The notes under the pieces are model-generated. The model was not told where the DNA came from, did not search any database, and saw nothing but the letters and a program-made list of their open reading frames with translations. The translations under genes and the position numbers were made by a program. From an uncultured Eubacterium sp. (lineage in GTDB: Bacteria; Bacillota; Clostridia; Lachnospirales; Lachnospiraceae): DNA of 64,000 bases. The stretch covers positions 8,230-72,229 of the forward strand of contig USBB01000010.1 in assembly GCA_900552795.1 (NCBI GenBank), given 5' to 3'. Shown piece after piece: positions 53,447 to 61,411 of the stretch (position 1 is the stretch's first letter; each line of letters opens with the position of its first letter).

Positions 53447-53782
53447 ATGAAACCATATATAACAGCAGAGGAAGTTATAGAAAAACAGGGAGAAAACAGC
53501 AGAACTCACAGATTTCTGACTGCAGAAAACGGATGTATAAACGGATGTGCTTCAGGCACTACAGTTTATGCTGATTATGAGTTTAGTGCACGTCCAGGAT
53601 GCCATGATGATCAGGAAGGCTTTTATGTGCTTGAGGGAGAGGGCTATGCAAAGCTGGATGACTTGGAATTTCCGATTAAAAAAGGAGATTCATTTATTGC
53701 ACTTCCGGGAGTTAAACATACAATTAAGACAAAAGCAGGCTCCCAGCCTGTAAAAGTTTTTTGGTTCCACAGTGGAGTTTAA
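53447..53782 (+). CDS. Small cupin-domain protein
   Basis: 111 residues, single cupin barrel. Motif 1 CHDDQEGFYVLEGEG and motif 2 GDSFIALPGVKHTI give likely metal ligands H, E and H. Its place between GH105 and GH43 would suit a sugar- or uronate-binding role, but this is guesswork. The start follows AAAGAGGA. The J-like gene begins 29 bases after its stop. Confidence 0.85.
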   Translation: MKPYITAEEVIEKQGENSRTHRFLTAENGCINGCASGTTVYADYEFSARPGCHDDQEGFYVLEGEGYAKLDDLEFPIKKGDSFIALPGVKHTIKTKAGSQPVKVFWFHSGV

Positions 53783-53811
53783 AGATATTGAATATTGGAG
53801 GCGGGGAAAAT

Positions 53812-54300
53812 TTGGAAGAACTGACACAGGAACAGTTAGAAAATAAGCAGAAATGGCTTTTTAAAGAAAATATTCGTCTTGAGGAGTTAAGCAGACAGCT
53901 TGAAGATGAAAGAAAACTTATTGAGATACAAAAGGGCATGCTTCAAAAACAGCAGAGACGTAATATGCTTCTTAGCAAACAGCTTCAAAATCAAAAAAGT
54001 CTGTTTGACAAACAGTGGCAGATACTTGAAAGAGAAACAAGACAGCTTGCCGCTGATAAAGAACGTTTTGAGAGGGATAAGATAGTTTTTCGTGACGAGA
54101 CCTACAGGGAAGCAAGGCGAAAAATGGAATATGATAAAAATGTAAATATATTTTTTAAGGGTGTGAGTGATACGATTTCACTTAAGAAAAGGTATAAAGA
54201 TCTCGTAAAAATATTTCATCCTGACAATACATGCGGAGATACTCAGCTTATACAGTCAATATTGGAAGAATATGAAAAACAGAAAAGATATTATATATGA
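53812..54300 (+). CDS. Coiled-coil protein with C-terminal J-domain-like end
   Basis: 162 residues from TTG 53812, 10 bases after GGAGG. Residues 5-110 are charged coiled coil (LEDERKLIEIQKGMLQKQQR and following). The last 45 residues contain LKKRYKDLVKIFHPDNTCGD, helix II plus the HPD motif of a J domain, followed by a short helix. It could recruit DnaK. No other chaperone genes are adjacent. An element remnant begins 2 bases after its stop. Confidence 0.75.
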   Translation: MEELTQEQLENKQKWLFKENIRLEELSRQLEDERKLIEIQKGMLQKQQRRNMLLSKQLQNQKSLFDKQWQILERETRQLAADKERFERDKIVFRDETYREARRKMEYDKNVNIFFKGVSDTISLKKRYKDLVKIFHPDNTCGDTQLIQSILEEYEKQKRYYI

Positions 54301-54302
54301 GA

Positions 54303-54321
54303 ATAACAGTGTCAAAAGGTC
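54303..54321 (+). repeat. Remnant of the interspersed element (left end)
   Basis: ATAACAGTGTCAAAAGGTC matches the element's left end with one mismatch, then diverges. A second fragment ATATTTTGACATGTC near 54450-54470 may be the decayed right end. It lies directly after the J-like gene stop. Confidence 0.5.
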
Positions 54322-54509
54322 AGATTTTACTGATACAGAACTTTTGTAAAAATATTTTGTAAAAGTATGGCATTATAAACATATATATTGTATACTTGTT
54401 ATATAAATGTCAAAAGCCCATACGTCGTTTGGAGGAAACAATATGATAATGATATTTTGACATGTCATAATTATAAAATATATACAAAAATAAGCGGAGG
54501 AAATAAAAT

Positions 54510-56162
54510 ATGTGGTTAGCAGATTTAAATAATGGAAATTACCGTAATCCTATTCTTTATTGTGATTATTCAGACCCCGATGCAATAAGAGTCGGAGAAG
54601 ATTATTTTATGATTTCATCGAGTTTTTGCAATTCGCCGGCTATGCCTCTTTTACATTCAAAAGACCTTGTAAATTGGAAAGTGGTAAATTATATACTTGA
54701 TAAAATACCAGAATTCAGATATAGAAATCCTATGCATGGTTGTGGTGTGTGGGCACCTTCAATACGCTATCATGAGGGAACATATTATGTATGCTTTCCT
54801 ATGCCTGATGAAGGAATATATATGACTACGACAAAGGATCCTTTCGGAAAGTGGAGTGAGCCTGTTAATATAAGACCGGGTGCAGGCTGGATAGACCCAT
54901 GTCCATTCTGGGATGATGACGGTAAGGCATATCTTGTTGCAGGTGTTGCCAAGAGCAGAATAGGTTATAAAAGCGTTCTTAACATAGTTGAGATGAGACC
55001 AGACGGAATGGAGCTTATAGGTGATGAAATAAAAATATTCGACGGAAATCTCAATGATCAGGTGACGATTGAGGGGCCTAAAATGTATAAAAGAAATGGC
55101 TGGTATTACATTTTTGCACCGGCAGGAGGCGTAAAGACAGGCTGGCAGACAGTTTTACGCTCAAAGAACGTATATGGTCCATATGAATACAAAGTTGTCT
55201 TAAGGCAGGGTGATTCGCCTGTTAACGGGCCGCATCAGGGAGCATGGGTTGATACCGTTACAGGACAGGATTGGTTTTTGCATTTTCAGGATGTCTATGC
55301 AGCTGGAAGAATAGTTCATTTGCAGCCTATGCACTGGGAAAATGACTGGCCTATAATAGGTGTTAATAAGACAGGCAATGATTATGGAGAACCTGTTATG
55401 GAATATAAGAAGCCGGATATAGGAAAGAGCGTGGAAGAGTTAGCATGTGCAGACAAATATCCGGTATGTGAGCCGGATACGAGTGATGATTTTGCTGACG
55501 GAAAGCTTGGAATGCAGTGGCAGTGGAATGCTAATTATGATGAGAGCTGGTATGAGTTTAGGGATAACAGGCTTAAGCTTAACGCAGTAAATACGACTCC
55601 GCTAAGACCTATCGGAGACTATAGAAATCTTTTGCTTCAAAAATGGCCTGCACCTGAGTTTACATGTGTGACTAAGATGAATTTAAGCGGTATGAATGAA
55701 GCTGATATGGCGGGATATATATCGCTTGGAATGTTGTATTCAAGTATTGCAGTGCTTAAAAAAGATGGAAAATATATTGTGAAGCATATAAAAGGCAATC
55801 AGAAATTTGACTGCGATGCTGCATATACAGAAGAGGAAATAAAAGATATTGCAGTTTTTTCGGATAAAGACTTTTTTGATGAAGAAAAGACAGTGTATTT
55901 TAAATATACCGTTAAATGTGTGGGATATGAAGAACATGATGAGATGGGACTTATGGTAAAGGGTGCTCCAAAGGAGGAAATAACTATTGAAATGAGTCTT
56001 GACGGAATAAATTATTTAAATGCATTGACAATTCCTTCAAAGGCAGGAAGATGGGTAGGAGTTAAGAATGGTGTATTTATAATGCACAATGCTGATGAAA
56101 CTGAAGAAAAAGGCGGCTATGTAACGCTTGATTATGTAAAATATGAAAATTTGACACTGTAA
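54510..56162 (+). CDS. GH43 family glycoside hydrolase (xylosidase/arabinofuranosidase-like)
   Basis: 550 residues. Five-blade propeller with catalytic base D22 (YSDPDAIR), pKa modulator D129 (WIDPCPFWDD) and acid E188 (TIEGPKMY), then a C-terminal beta-sandwich (from about 320) as in beta-xylosidase-type GH43 enzymes. No signal peptide, so intracellular. It would trim arabinose or xylose from imported pectin or hemicellulose oligomers. The last codons (LTL, stop) lie in a reversed element end. The start follows CGGAGG. Confidence 0.92.
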   Translation: MWLADLNNGNYRNPILYCDYSDPDAIRVGEDYFMISSSFCNSPAMPLLHSKDLVNWKVVNYILDKIPEFRYRNPMHGCGVWAPSIRYHEGTYYVCFPMPDEGIYMTTTKDPFGKWSEPVNIRPGAGWIDPCPFWDDDGKAYLVAGVAKSRIGYKSVLNIVEMRPDGMELIGDEIKIFDGNLNDQVTIEGPKMYKRNGWYYIFAPAGGVKTGWQTVLRSKNVYGPYEYKVVLRQGDSPVNGPHQGAWVDTVTGQDWFLHFQDVYAAGRIVHLQPMHWENDWPIIGVNKTGNDYGEPVMEYKKPDIGKSVEELACADKYPVCEPDTSDDFADGKLGMQWQWNANYDESWYEFRDNRLKLNAVNTTPLRPIGDYRNLLLQKWPAPEFTCVTKMNLSGMNEADMAGYISLGMLYSSIAVLKKDGKYIVKHIKGNQKFDCDAAYTEEEIKDIAVFSDKDFFDEEKTVYFKYTVKCVGYEEHDEMGLMVKGAPKEEITIEMSLDGINYLNALTIPSKAGRWVGVKNGVFIMHNADETEEKGGYVTLDYVKYENLTL

Positions 56163-56171
56163 TCCTATAAA
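56150..56171 (-). repeat. Lone inverted end of the interspersed element
   Basis: The 22 bases at 56150-56171 are the exact reverse complement of the left end TTTATAGGATTACAGTGTC plus AAA. They include the GH43 stop codon. No element body is attached. Confidence 0.7.
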
Positions 56172-56180
56172 ATTAAAAGC

Positions 56181-56224
56181 GGAATTACCATGACTTGCTA
56201 TTTAATCATGGTAATTCCTTTTTT
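56181..56224 (+). terminator. Intrinsic terminator after GH43
   Basis: GGAATTACCATGA (56181-56193) pairs perfectly with TCATGGTAATTCC (56206-56218), then TTTTTT and ACTTTATAGG, the outer motif of the element. Confidence 0.88.
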
Positions 56225-56236
56225 ACTTTATAGGAA

Positions 56237-56308
56237 ATTGCGTCGAAGACGCATTCTGATAACAAGTTTGCGAAGCAAATCTTGCAAGCGTCGTGAACGA
56301 CGCTTTTT
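56237..56308. repeat. Cluster of small hairpins between convergent genes
   Basis: GCGTC/GACGC, GTTTGC/GCAAAT and GCGTCG/CGACGC mini-stems with 2-4 base loops in 70 bases, the last followed by TTTTTT (a second plus-strand terminator). It touches the end of the minus-strand wall-hydrolase gene. Confidence 0.6.
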
Positions 56309-57414
56309 TAGAAGAAGATATGATCGCCGATTATTGTTCCGCTTACATCTATTGACGGGCGGTATTGATGGAAGAATAAAGCATTGGTAACTGTTTTACC
56401 GTTTAAGGCATCCTGGGCAGCCTGAACGCATGTGCTTTTGGCTCCTCTTGCAAGAACGATTGCAAAACGTCCGCTTGCAACAGGTGAAAACTGGTTTTTC
56501 GAATAGAGTACAGCGGTTATGGTATTAGGAAAGCGCGGACTGCTGACTCTGTTCATAACAACGTTGCCTACCGCAACCATTCCCTCATAAGGCTGGTTTC
56601 CCGCCTCACATTCAATTATTGCAGCAAGCATTGCCAGATCATTATCGTCGTAATCATAGGAACCGTCATAGCCTGCATTATTATCATTTATATTTTCTTT
56701 ATCGGAAATCTGGTTGTTAATCATTTGTTCCTGAATGGATTTTTCATAGGCAAGAGCAATCTGCTCTGCTGTCTGTATGGCATCGCTCGATGCATCGATT
56801 TCGCTTTTTTTATCATTTATAAGCTGTTTGATGTCGTCTGCCTGTGCAACAGCCTGAGCTTTTAATTCATTTAATGAGGCAAGTTCAGTTGAGAGAGTAT
56901 TTTGTGCCTCGTTTGATTTTACGATAAGCTCGCTTAATTCCTGCATTTTATCGTGGTCATATGCAGAAATTTGTGTAATGTACTCAATATTTCTTAAAAG
57001 CTGAGACATATCGGAAGAATCAAAAATCATATTAAAGGCGTTTTCAGAGCTGTTTTCGTACATATATTTTATTCGAAGCTTCATGGCATCATATTGTTTG
57101 TCTTTTTGCACATTGTATTCTTCAATCTGCTTTGAAACTTGTGTTATTTTATCCTCTGTACTTTTTATTTTACTCTCAATATCATTCAGCCTGCTGCTTG
57201 CGCTGTCAAGCTGGCTGTTTAGAGAACTGAGCTCGTCGGAGAGACCGGACATTTCCTCTCTTAACTGATTCAGATGTTCGTTTGCATCATCTAAATCGTC
57301 CTGAGTAACAGCGTAGGACATAAATGGCTTGCTTACATTTAAAACAAAAGTGAGCAGCACTACGCATATTACAGATTGTTTGAAAAACTTGTTATATTTA
57401 AAAAATTTTCTCAC
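56308..57414 (-). CDS. Secreted PcsB-like coiled coil with SleB/CwlJ hydrolase domain
   Basis: 368 residues from GTG 57414, 5 bases after GGAG on the minus strand. Signal peptide or anchor at residues 5-30, then about 190 residues of coiled coil like PcsB/FtsX-activated hydrolases, a linker NDNNAGYDGSYDYDDND, and a C-terminal SleB-type domain (AAIIECEAGNQPYEGMVAVG, VVMNRV). It would cleave peptidoglycan at the cell surface, possibly at division. The leader has a GCGC hairpin and AGAAATGGAG. Confidence 0.88.
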   Translation of the reverse strand: MRKFFKYNKFFKQSVICVVLLTFVLNVSKPFMSYAVTQDDLDDANEHLNQLREEMSGLSDELSSLNSQLDSASSRLNDIESKIKSTEDKITQVSKQIEEYNVQKDKQYDAMKLRIKYMYENSSENAFNMIFDSSDMSQLLRNIEYITQISAYDHDKMQELSELIVKSNEAQNTLSTELASLNELKAQAVAQADDIKQLINDKKSEIDASSDAIQTAEQIALAYEKSIQEQMINNQISDKENINDNNAGYDGSYDYDDNDLAMLAAIIECEAGNQPYEGMVAVGNVVMNRVSSPRFPNTITAVLYSKNQFSPVASGRFAIVLARGAKSTCVQAAQDALNGKTVTNALFFHQYRPSIDVSGTIIGDHIFF

Positions 57415-57576
57415 ATTAGCTCCATTTCTGGCGCAGAGGCGCATATTAATTAGTTATACGAATTTAGTATAAAGTGATAAATGAAAAATTGCAAGTGACT
57501 TGTATAAGTGGTATATTATATCAAATAGACATGTTTTACATGATTAAAAAGTGAAAATAAAATTTTGAGGATTGCT

Positions 57577-58455
57577 ATGTCTGAGTTTAAGGTGGTTCCT
57601 GACAAATATAATAATGGTGTATATATAAAAGAATATACAGGAAATGTGAAAGAATACATTATATCTGATAAAATTCAGGATAAAATTATTACAGGAATTG
57701 ATAAGTTTGCTTTCAGTGAACACAGAGAGCTTGTAAGTATTACATTTCCAAAATCAATAGAATATATAGGAGCACATGCATTTTATAATTGCAGGAGTTT
57801 GAAGCAGATAACGCTTTATGACGGTGTTTTTGATATAGGTGACGGTGCATTTAAAAATTGTCCCGATATATCGCTTATCAACATGCAGAGGTGTACGGAT
57901 AATACAAAGTGTATTAAAGGTATTTTATCGGAGGTAAATAATGAGATTGAGCTTACGATAAATTATGATGACGGAAAGGCTAAGCTTATTTTTCCATATT
58001 ATCTTTATAATTATGAGGAAAATACACCGGCAAGAATTGTAAATCAGATTACTGAGGGGTCTGGAATCAGGTATCGAGAGTGTATAGAAGGAAAGGATAT
58101 TAATTATGCAGAGTATGATAAGATATTTGATGCGGCAATGTATATTGATGTTTTGGATGCCTCTTGGAAGATAGCGGTTCTAAGGCTTAAATATCCTTAC
58201 AGACTTAGTGATGCGGCAAGAAAAAGATATACTGAATTTTTAAGTGATAACAGAATCCGATTAGTGGTACAACTTGCAGGTATGGAAAAGTATGATATGT
58301 TAAAAGATATATTGGAAATGGATTTATTAAGCCGCACAGATTTATCGAATTGTATAGATGAGGTAAGAAAATCATCTTATATGGAGGGGCTTGGTATTCT
58401 TTTGGAATATCAGAGACAAAAATATGGAGCAGAGAGAAAAAAATTTGAATTCTGA
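57577..58455 (+). CDS. BspA-like leucine-rich-repeat protein
   Basis: 292 residues from ATG 57577, behind TGAGGA. Residues 45-95 contain LRR_5 repeats (SITFPKSIEYIGAHAFYNC, DIGDGAFKNC). The C-terminal 170 residues (YEENTPARIVNQI, AVLRLKYPYRLSD) are helical and unassigned, somewhat ankyrin-like. No signal peptide, so it is cytoplasmic, unlike most BspA proteins. Its 3' end overlaps the VWA-like gene by 32 bases, so it belongs with the VWA/MoxR pair. Confidence 0.75.
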   Translation: MSEFKVVPDKYNNGVYIKEYTGNVKEYIISDKIQDKIITGIDKFAFSEHRELVSITFPKSIEYIGAHAFYNCRSLKQITLYDGVFDIGDGAFKNCPDISLINMQRCTDNTKCIKGILSEVNNEIELTINYDDGKAKLIFPYYLYNYEENTPARIVNQITEGSGIRYRECIEGKDINYAEYDKIFDAAMYIDVLDASWKIAVLRLKYPYRLSDAARKRYTEFLSDNRIRLVVQLAGMEKYDMLKDILEMDLLSRTDLSNCIDEVRKSSYMEGLGILLEYQRQKYGAERKKFEF

Positions 58456-59821
58456 AAATGAAAATAGAAAATATTATGAAAATGAACAGCAAAAGCATAC
58501 AGATAATTGGGAAATGCTTGCGTTAAAGGTGCTTGAAGCATCGAGACAGGAGTTGTTTCTTGCAATGAGATATATGTTTGAACCTCTTAACATGTTGGAA
58601 TTTCAAAAGAATATGCAGATAAAGTTTCTTGCATGTGACGGTAAAATGATGTATTACAATCCAATGCTTTTGTGTAATGTGTATAGAAATTCTCCTGTTG
58701 AGGTAAACAGAGGATTTCTGCATGTTATATTCCATTGCCTGTTTAGAAATATTTATCAGTGTGACGGTAAAGAGCCTGAAATATGGGATTTGGCAAGCGA
58801 CATAATGGCAGAATATCTAATTGATTCGATAGAGCTGTCATGTGTGCGGAGAGTAGAAAATGCAGAACGCATAAAGGTTTATAAGAGGCTTGAAAAAGAG
58901 TGTAATATAATGAGTGCGCAAAATATTTATTATGCTTTGAAGCGCAATTTTAGAGGTGAAATTGATAAAATGTCGGCCTCAGGAATGTTTTATTCAGATG
59001 ACCACAGATACTGGCGACAAAATGATAATGATAATAAAGACAAAGAAAATAATCGCAGTGAAAATGGGGATGATGACAGTAAAGACTGGGAGGAAGCTGC
59101 GAAGAAAATGGAATCGTCGCTTGGTTTATTCGGTCAGGGCAGAGGTGACAGCAGGGGTAATCTTAAGAAAACGCTTGCAGGTACTAACAGAAAGCAGATT
59201 TCCTACAGGGATTTTTTAAGAAAATTTGCGGTTATTAAAGAAAATATGAGTATTGATATGGATGCGTTCGACTATGGCTTCTACAATTACGGTCTGCAAC
59301 AATTCGGTAATATGCCTCTTATAGAGGAGCTTGAATATAAAGAAGAGCAGGGAATAGAAGACTTTGTGATAGTTCTTGACACATCGGGTTCATGTGCATA
59401 TGAGCTGATAAGTAAATTTATTAACGCAACATTTGACATAATTGGAACAACAGACAGTTTTTTTGAGAAAATGAATATCCATATAATACAGTGCGATAAT
59501 GAAATTCAGGAGGACACCGTAATTACATCGCTAAAGGATGTTTCGGAATTTAAAAAAAATTTTACGGTTAAAGGTTTTGGCGGAACGGATTTCAGGCCTG
59601 CATTTTATTATATAAACAGCTTAAGGCAGCAGGGGCAGTTAAAAAAACTAAAGGGAGTTTTATATTTTACTGACGGATACGGAATATATCCTACCGTTAA
59701 GCCTGTGTATGACACAGCGTTTGTATTTATGGGCGGATATGATGAGAAAAGAAAAGTGCCAGGATGGGCAATAAGAGTTGATTTAGACGAGGAGCAGCTT
59801 ACAGACAGGATAATTGTTTAA
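58424..59821 (+). CDS. VWA-like/DUF2201 protein
   Basis: 465 residues from ATG 58424; the start is not firm because TTG 58445 also has a purine-rich site. The N-terminal DUF2201-like part has FLHVIFHCLFRN, where the metallopeptidase HExxH is degenerate. A low-complexity D/N/E stretch (about 205-235) links to a C-terminal VWA-like domain with VLDTSGSCAYELI (MIDAS DxSGS) and FGGTDFRPAF. Partners of MoxR ATPases. It overlaps the LRR gene and precedes moxR by 14 bases. Confidence 0.85.
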   Translation: MEQREKNLNSENENRKYYENEQQKHTDNWEMLALKVLEASRQELFLAMRYMFEPLNMLEFQKNMQIKFLACDGKMMYYNPMLLCNVYRNSPVEVNRGFLHVIFHCLFRNIYQCDGKEPEIWDLASDIMAEYLIDSIELSCVRRVENAERIKVYKRLEKECNIMSAQNIYYALKRNFRGEIDKMSASGMFYSDDHRYWRQNDNDNKDKENNRSENGDDDSKDWEEAAKKMESSLGLFGQGRGDSRGNLKKTLAGTNRKQISYRDFLRKFAVIKENMSIDMDAFDYGFYNYGLQQFGNMPLIEELEYKEEQGIEDFVIVLDTSGSCAYELISKFINATFDIIGTTDSFFEKMNIHIIQCDNEIQEDTVITSLKDVSEFKKNFTVKGFGGTDFRPAFYYINSLRQQGQLKKLKGVLYFTDGYGIYPTVKPVYDTAFVFMGGYDEKRKVPGWAIRVDLDEEQLTDRIIV

Positions 59822-59835
59822 GGAAAGAGGAGAGT

Positions 59836-61332
59836 GTGAAAAATTATATGGATATAAAAAGAGCCGGAGAGGAAATAAAAAATGCAGTTAAGGCGTATTT
59901 AGCTGTCGATGAGGAAGGAAATAAGCTTATTCCCGAAATAAGGCAGAGGCCCATTCTTTTAATCGGACCACCGGGAATCGGAAAGACTGCGATTATGGAG
60001 CAGGTTGCAAGAGAGTGTGGTATAGCTCTCGCAGCTTACACTATGACACATCATACAAGGCAGAGTGCAATTGGGCTTCCGTTTATACAGGAAAAGGAGT
60101 TTGATGGCGTAACGCACAGTGTTACTTCGTATACGATGAGCGAGATAATAGCATCAGTATATGAAAAAATGGAAAAGACAGGGCTTAAACAGGGAATTTT
60201 GTTTATCGACGAAATAAATTGCGTGTCGGAAACGTTATCGCCTGTAATGCTTCAGTTTCTTCAGGGAAAAATTTTTGGAAATACTAAGGTTCCGAAAGAC
60301 TGGATTATCGTTGCGGCAGGAAATCCTCCTGAATATAACAGAATGGTGCATGAATTCGATGTTGTGACGCTTGACAGGGTAAAGCTTATAAATGTTGAGC
60401 CTGATTATAATATATGGAAAGAGTATGCAAAGAAAAATATGGTGCATCAGTCGATTATTTCATATCTTGATGCAAAACAGGAAAATTTCTATAAAATAGA
60501 GACAACCGTGGACGGTAAGCGTTTTGTCACAGCAAGAGGCTGGGAAGATTTGTCCAGTATGATAAAGGCATGCGAAAAGCTTAACATAAATGTGGATGAG
60601 GAGGTCATTTCACAATATATAGCACAGCCTGATATAAGTATGGATTTTGCAAATTATCTTTCGTTATATTACAAATATGAAAGGGCATATTCAGTTTCTT
60701 CGATTCTTGAGGGAAATGCAGACAAAAATGTAAAAGACAGACTTTTATCGGCGTCCTTTGATGAAAAGATAAGTGTTGTAGGACTTATTCTGGGTGCGCT
60801 GAATGCAGAATTTACGGAGTATTATAAATCTGATATGGTTGTTACAAAAGTTTATGATATTTTAAAGTATTTTCAAAAAAATACTGATATGACTTTTGAT
60901 GAATTATATGAGTATCAGGCATCAGAATTTAACAGGAAGCTTCAAGGTGGACTTTTTGATGAAGAAAACAAGAAAATTACAAAAAAAGTCATAAAAGTCA
61001 TAAATGCATTTAATCTGCTGATAAAGGAAAGAGGCCTGACTGGACATGACGAAGAATTTGATTGTCTTACAGGTGAATTTGCAAAGCTTACAGATGAGAG
61101 AGAAGCTATTGTAGAAAAGACTGCTTTATCATTGGATAATTCATTTTCATTTGTTGAGGAAATATTCGGGCAGGGAGCGGAACTTGTTCTTTTTGTAACG
61201 GAGCTGGCAGCAGGTTTTTACAGCATAAAATTTATACAGGAAAACGGTTGCAGTAAGTTTTATGAATATAATAAAACTATGCTTCGTGAGAATGTGAGAG
61301 ATGAACTTGTCAGACAGATAGAGGCTTTGTAA
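59836..61332 (+). CDS. MoxR-family AAA+ ATPase
   Basis: 498 residues from GTG 59836, 5 bases after GAGGAGA. Walker A GPPGIGKTA, Walker B GILFIDEINC, sensor 1 VAAGNPPEYN and the MoxR-type lid. A C-terminal extension of about 200 residues is helical and unassigned. MoxR ATPases act as chaperones with VWA proteins to insert cofactors or remodel complexes. The order LRR-VWA-MoxR suggests a three-part module. Confidence 0.88.
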   Translation: MKNYMDIKRAGEEIKNAVKAYLAVDEEGNKLIPEIRQRPILLIGPPGIGKTAIMEQVARECGIALAAYTMTHHTRQSAIGLPFIQEKEFDGVTHSVTSYTMSEIIASVYEKMEKTGLKQGILFIDEINCVSETLSPVMLQFLQGKIFGNTKVPKDWIIVAAGNPPEYNRMVHEFDVVTLDRVKLINVEPDYNIWKEYAKKNMVHQSIISYLDAKQENFYKIETTVDGKRFVTARGWEDLSSMIKACEKLNINVDEEVISQYIAQPDISMDFANYLSLYYKYERAYSVSSILEGNADKNVKDRLLSASFDEKISVVGLILGALNAEFTEYYKSDMVVTKVYDILKYFQKNTDMTFDELYEYQASEFNRKLQGGLFDEENKKITKKVIKVINAFNLLIKERGLTGHDEEFDCLTGEFAKLTDEREAIVEKTALSLDNSFSFVEEIFGQGAELVLFVTELAAGFYSIKFIQENGCSKFYEYNKTMLRENVRDELVRQIEAL

Positions 61333-61411
61333 TAATGCACAAATTGAAATCAAAATTAAATGTAAAATAAAAATGTGTGCGTAAAAAACAGCGCAGAAAT
61401 GAGGGAAAAAG

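Noticed and set aside
54442..54459. Five-codon leader ORF behind TTTGGAGG before GH43
   Set aside because: Could be chance; no attenuator stem or regulatory codons seen.
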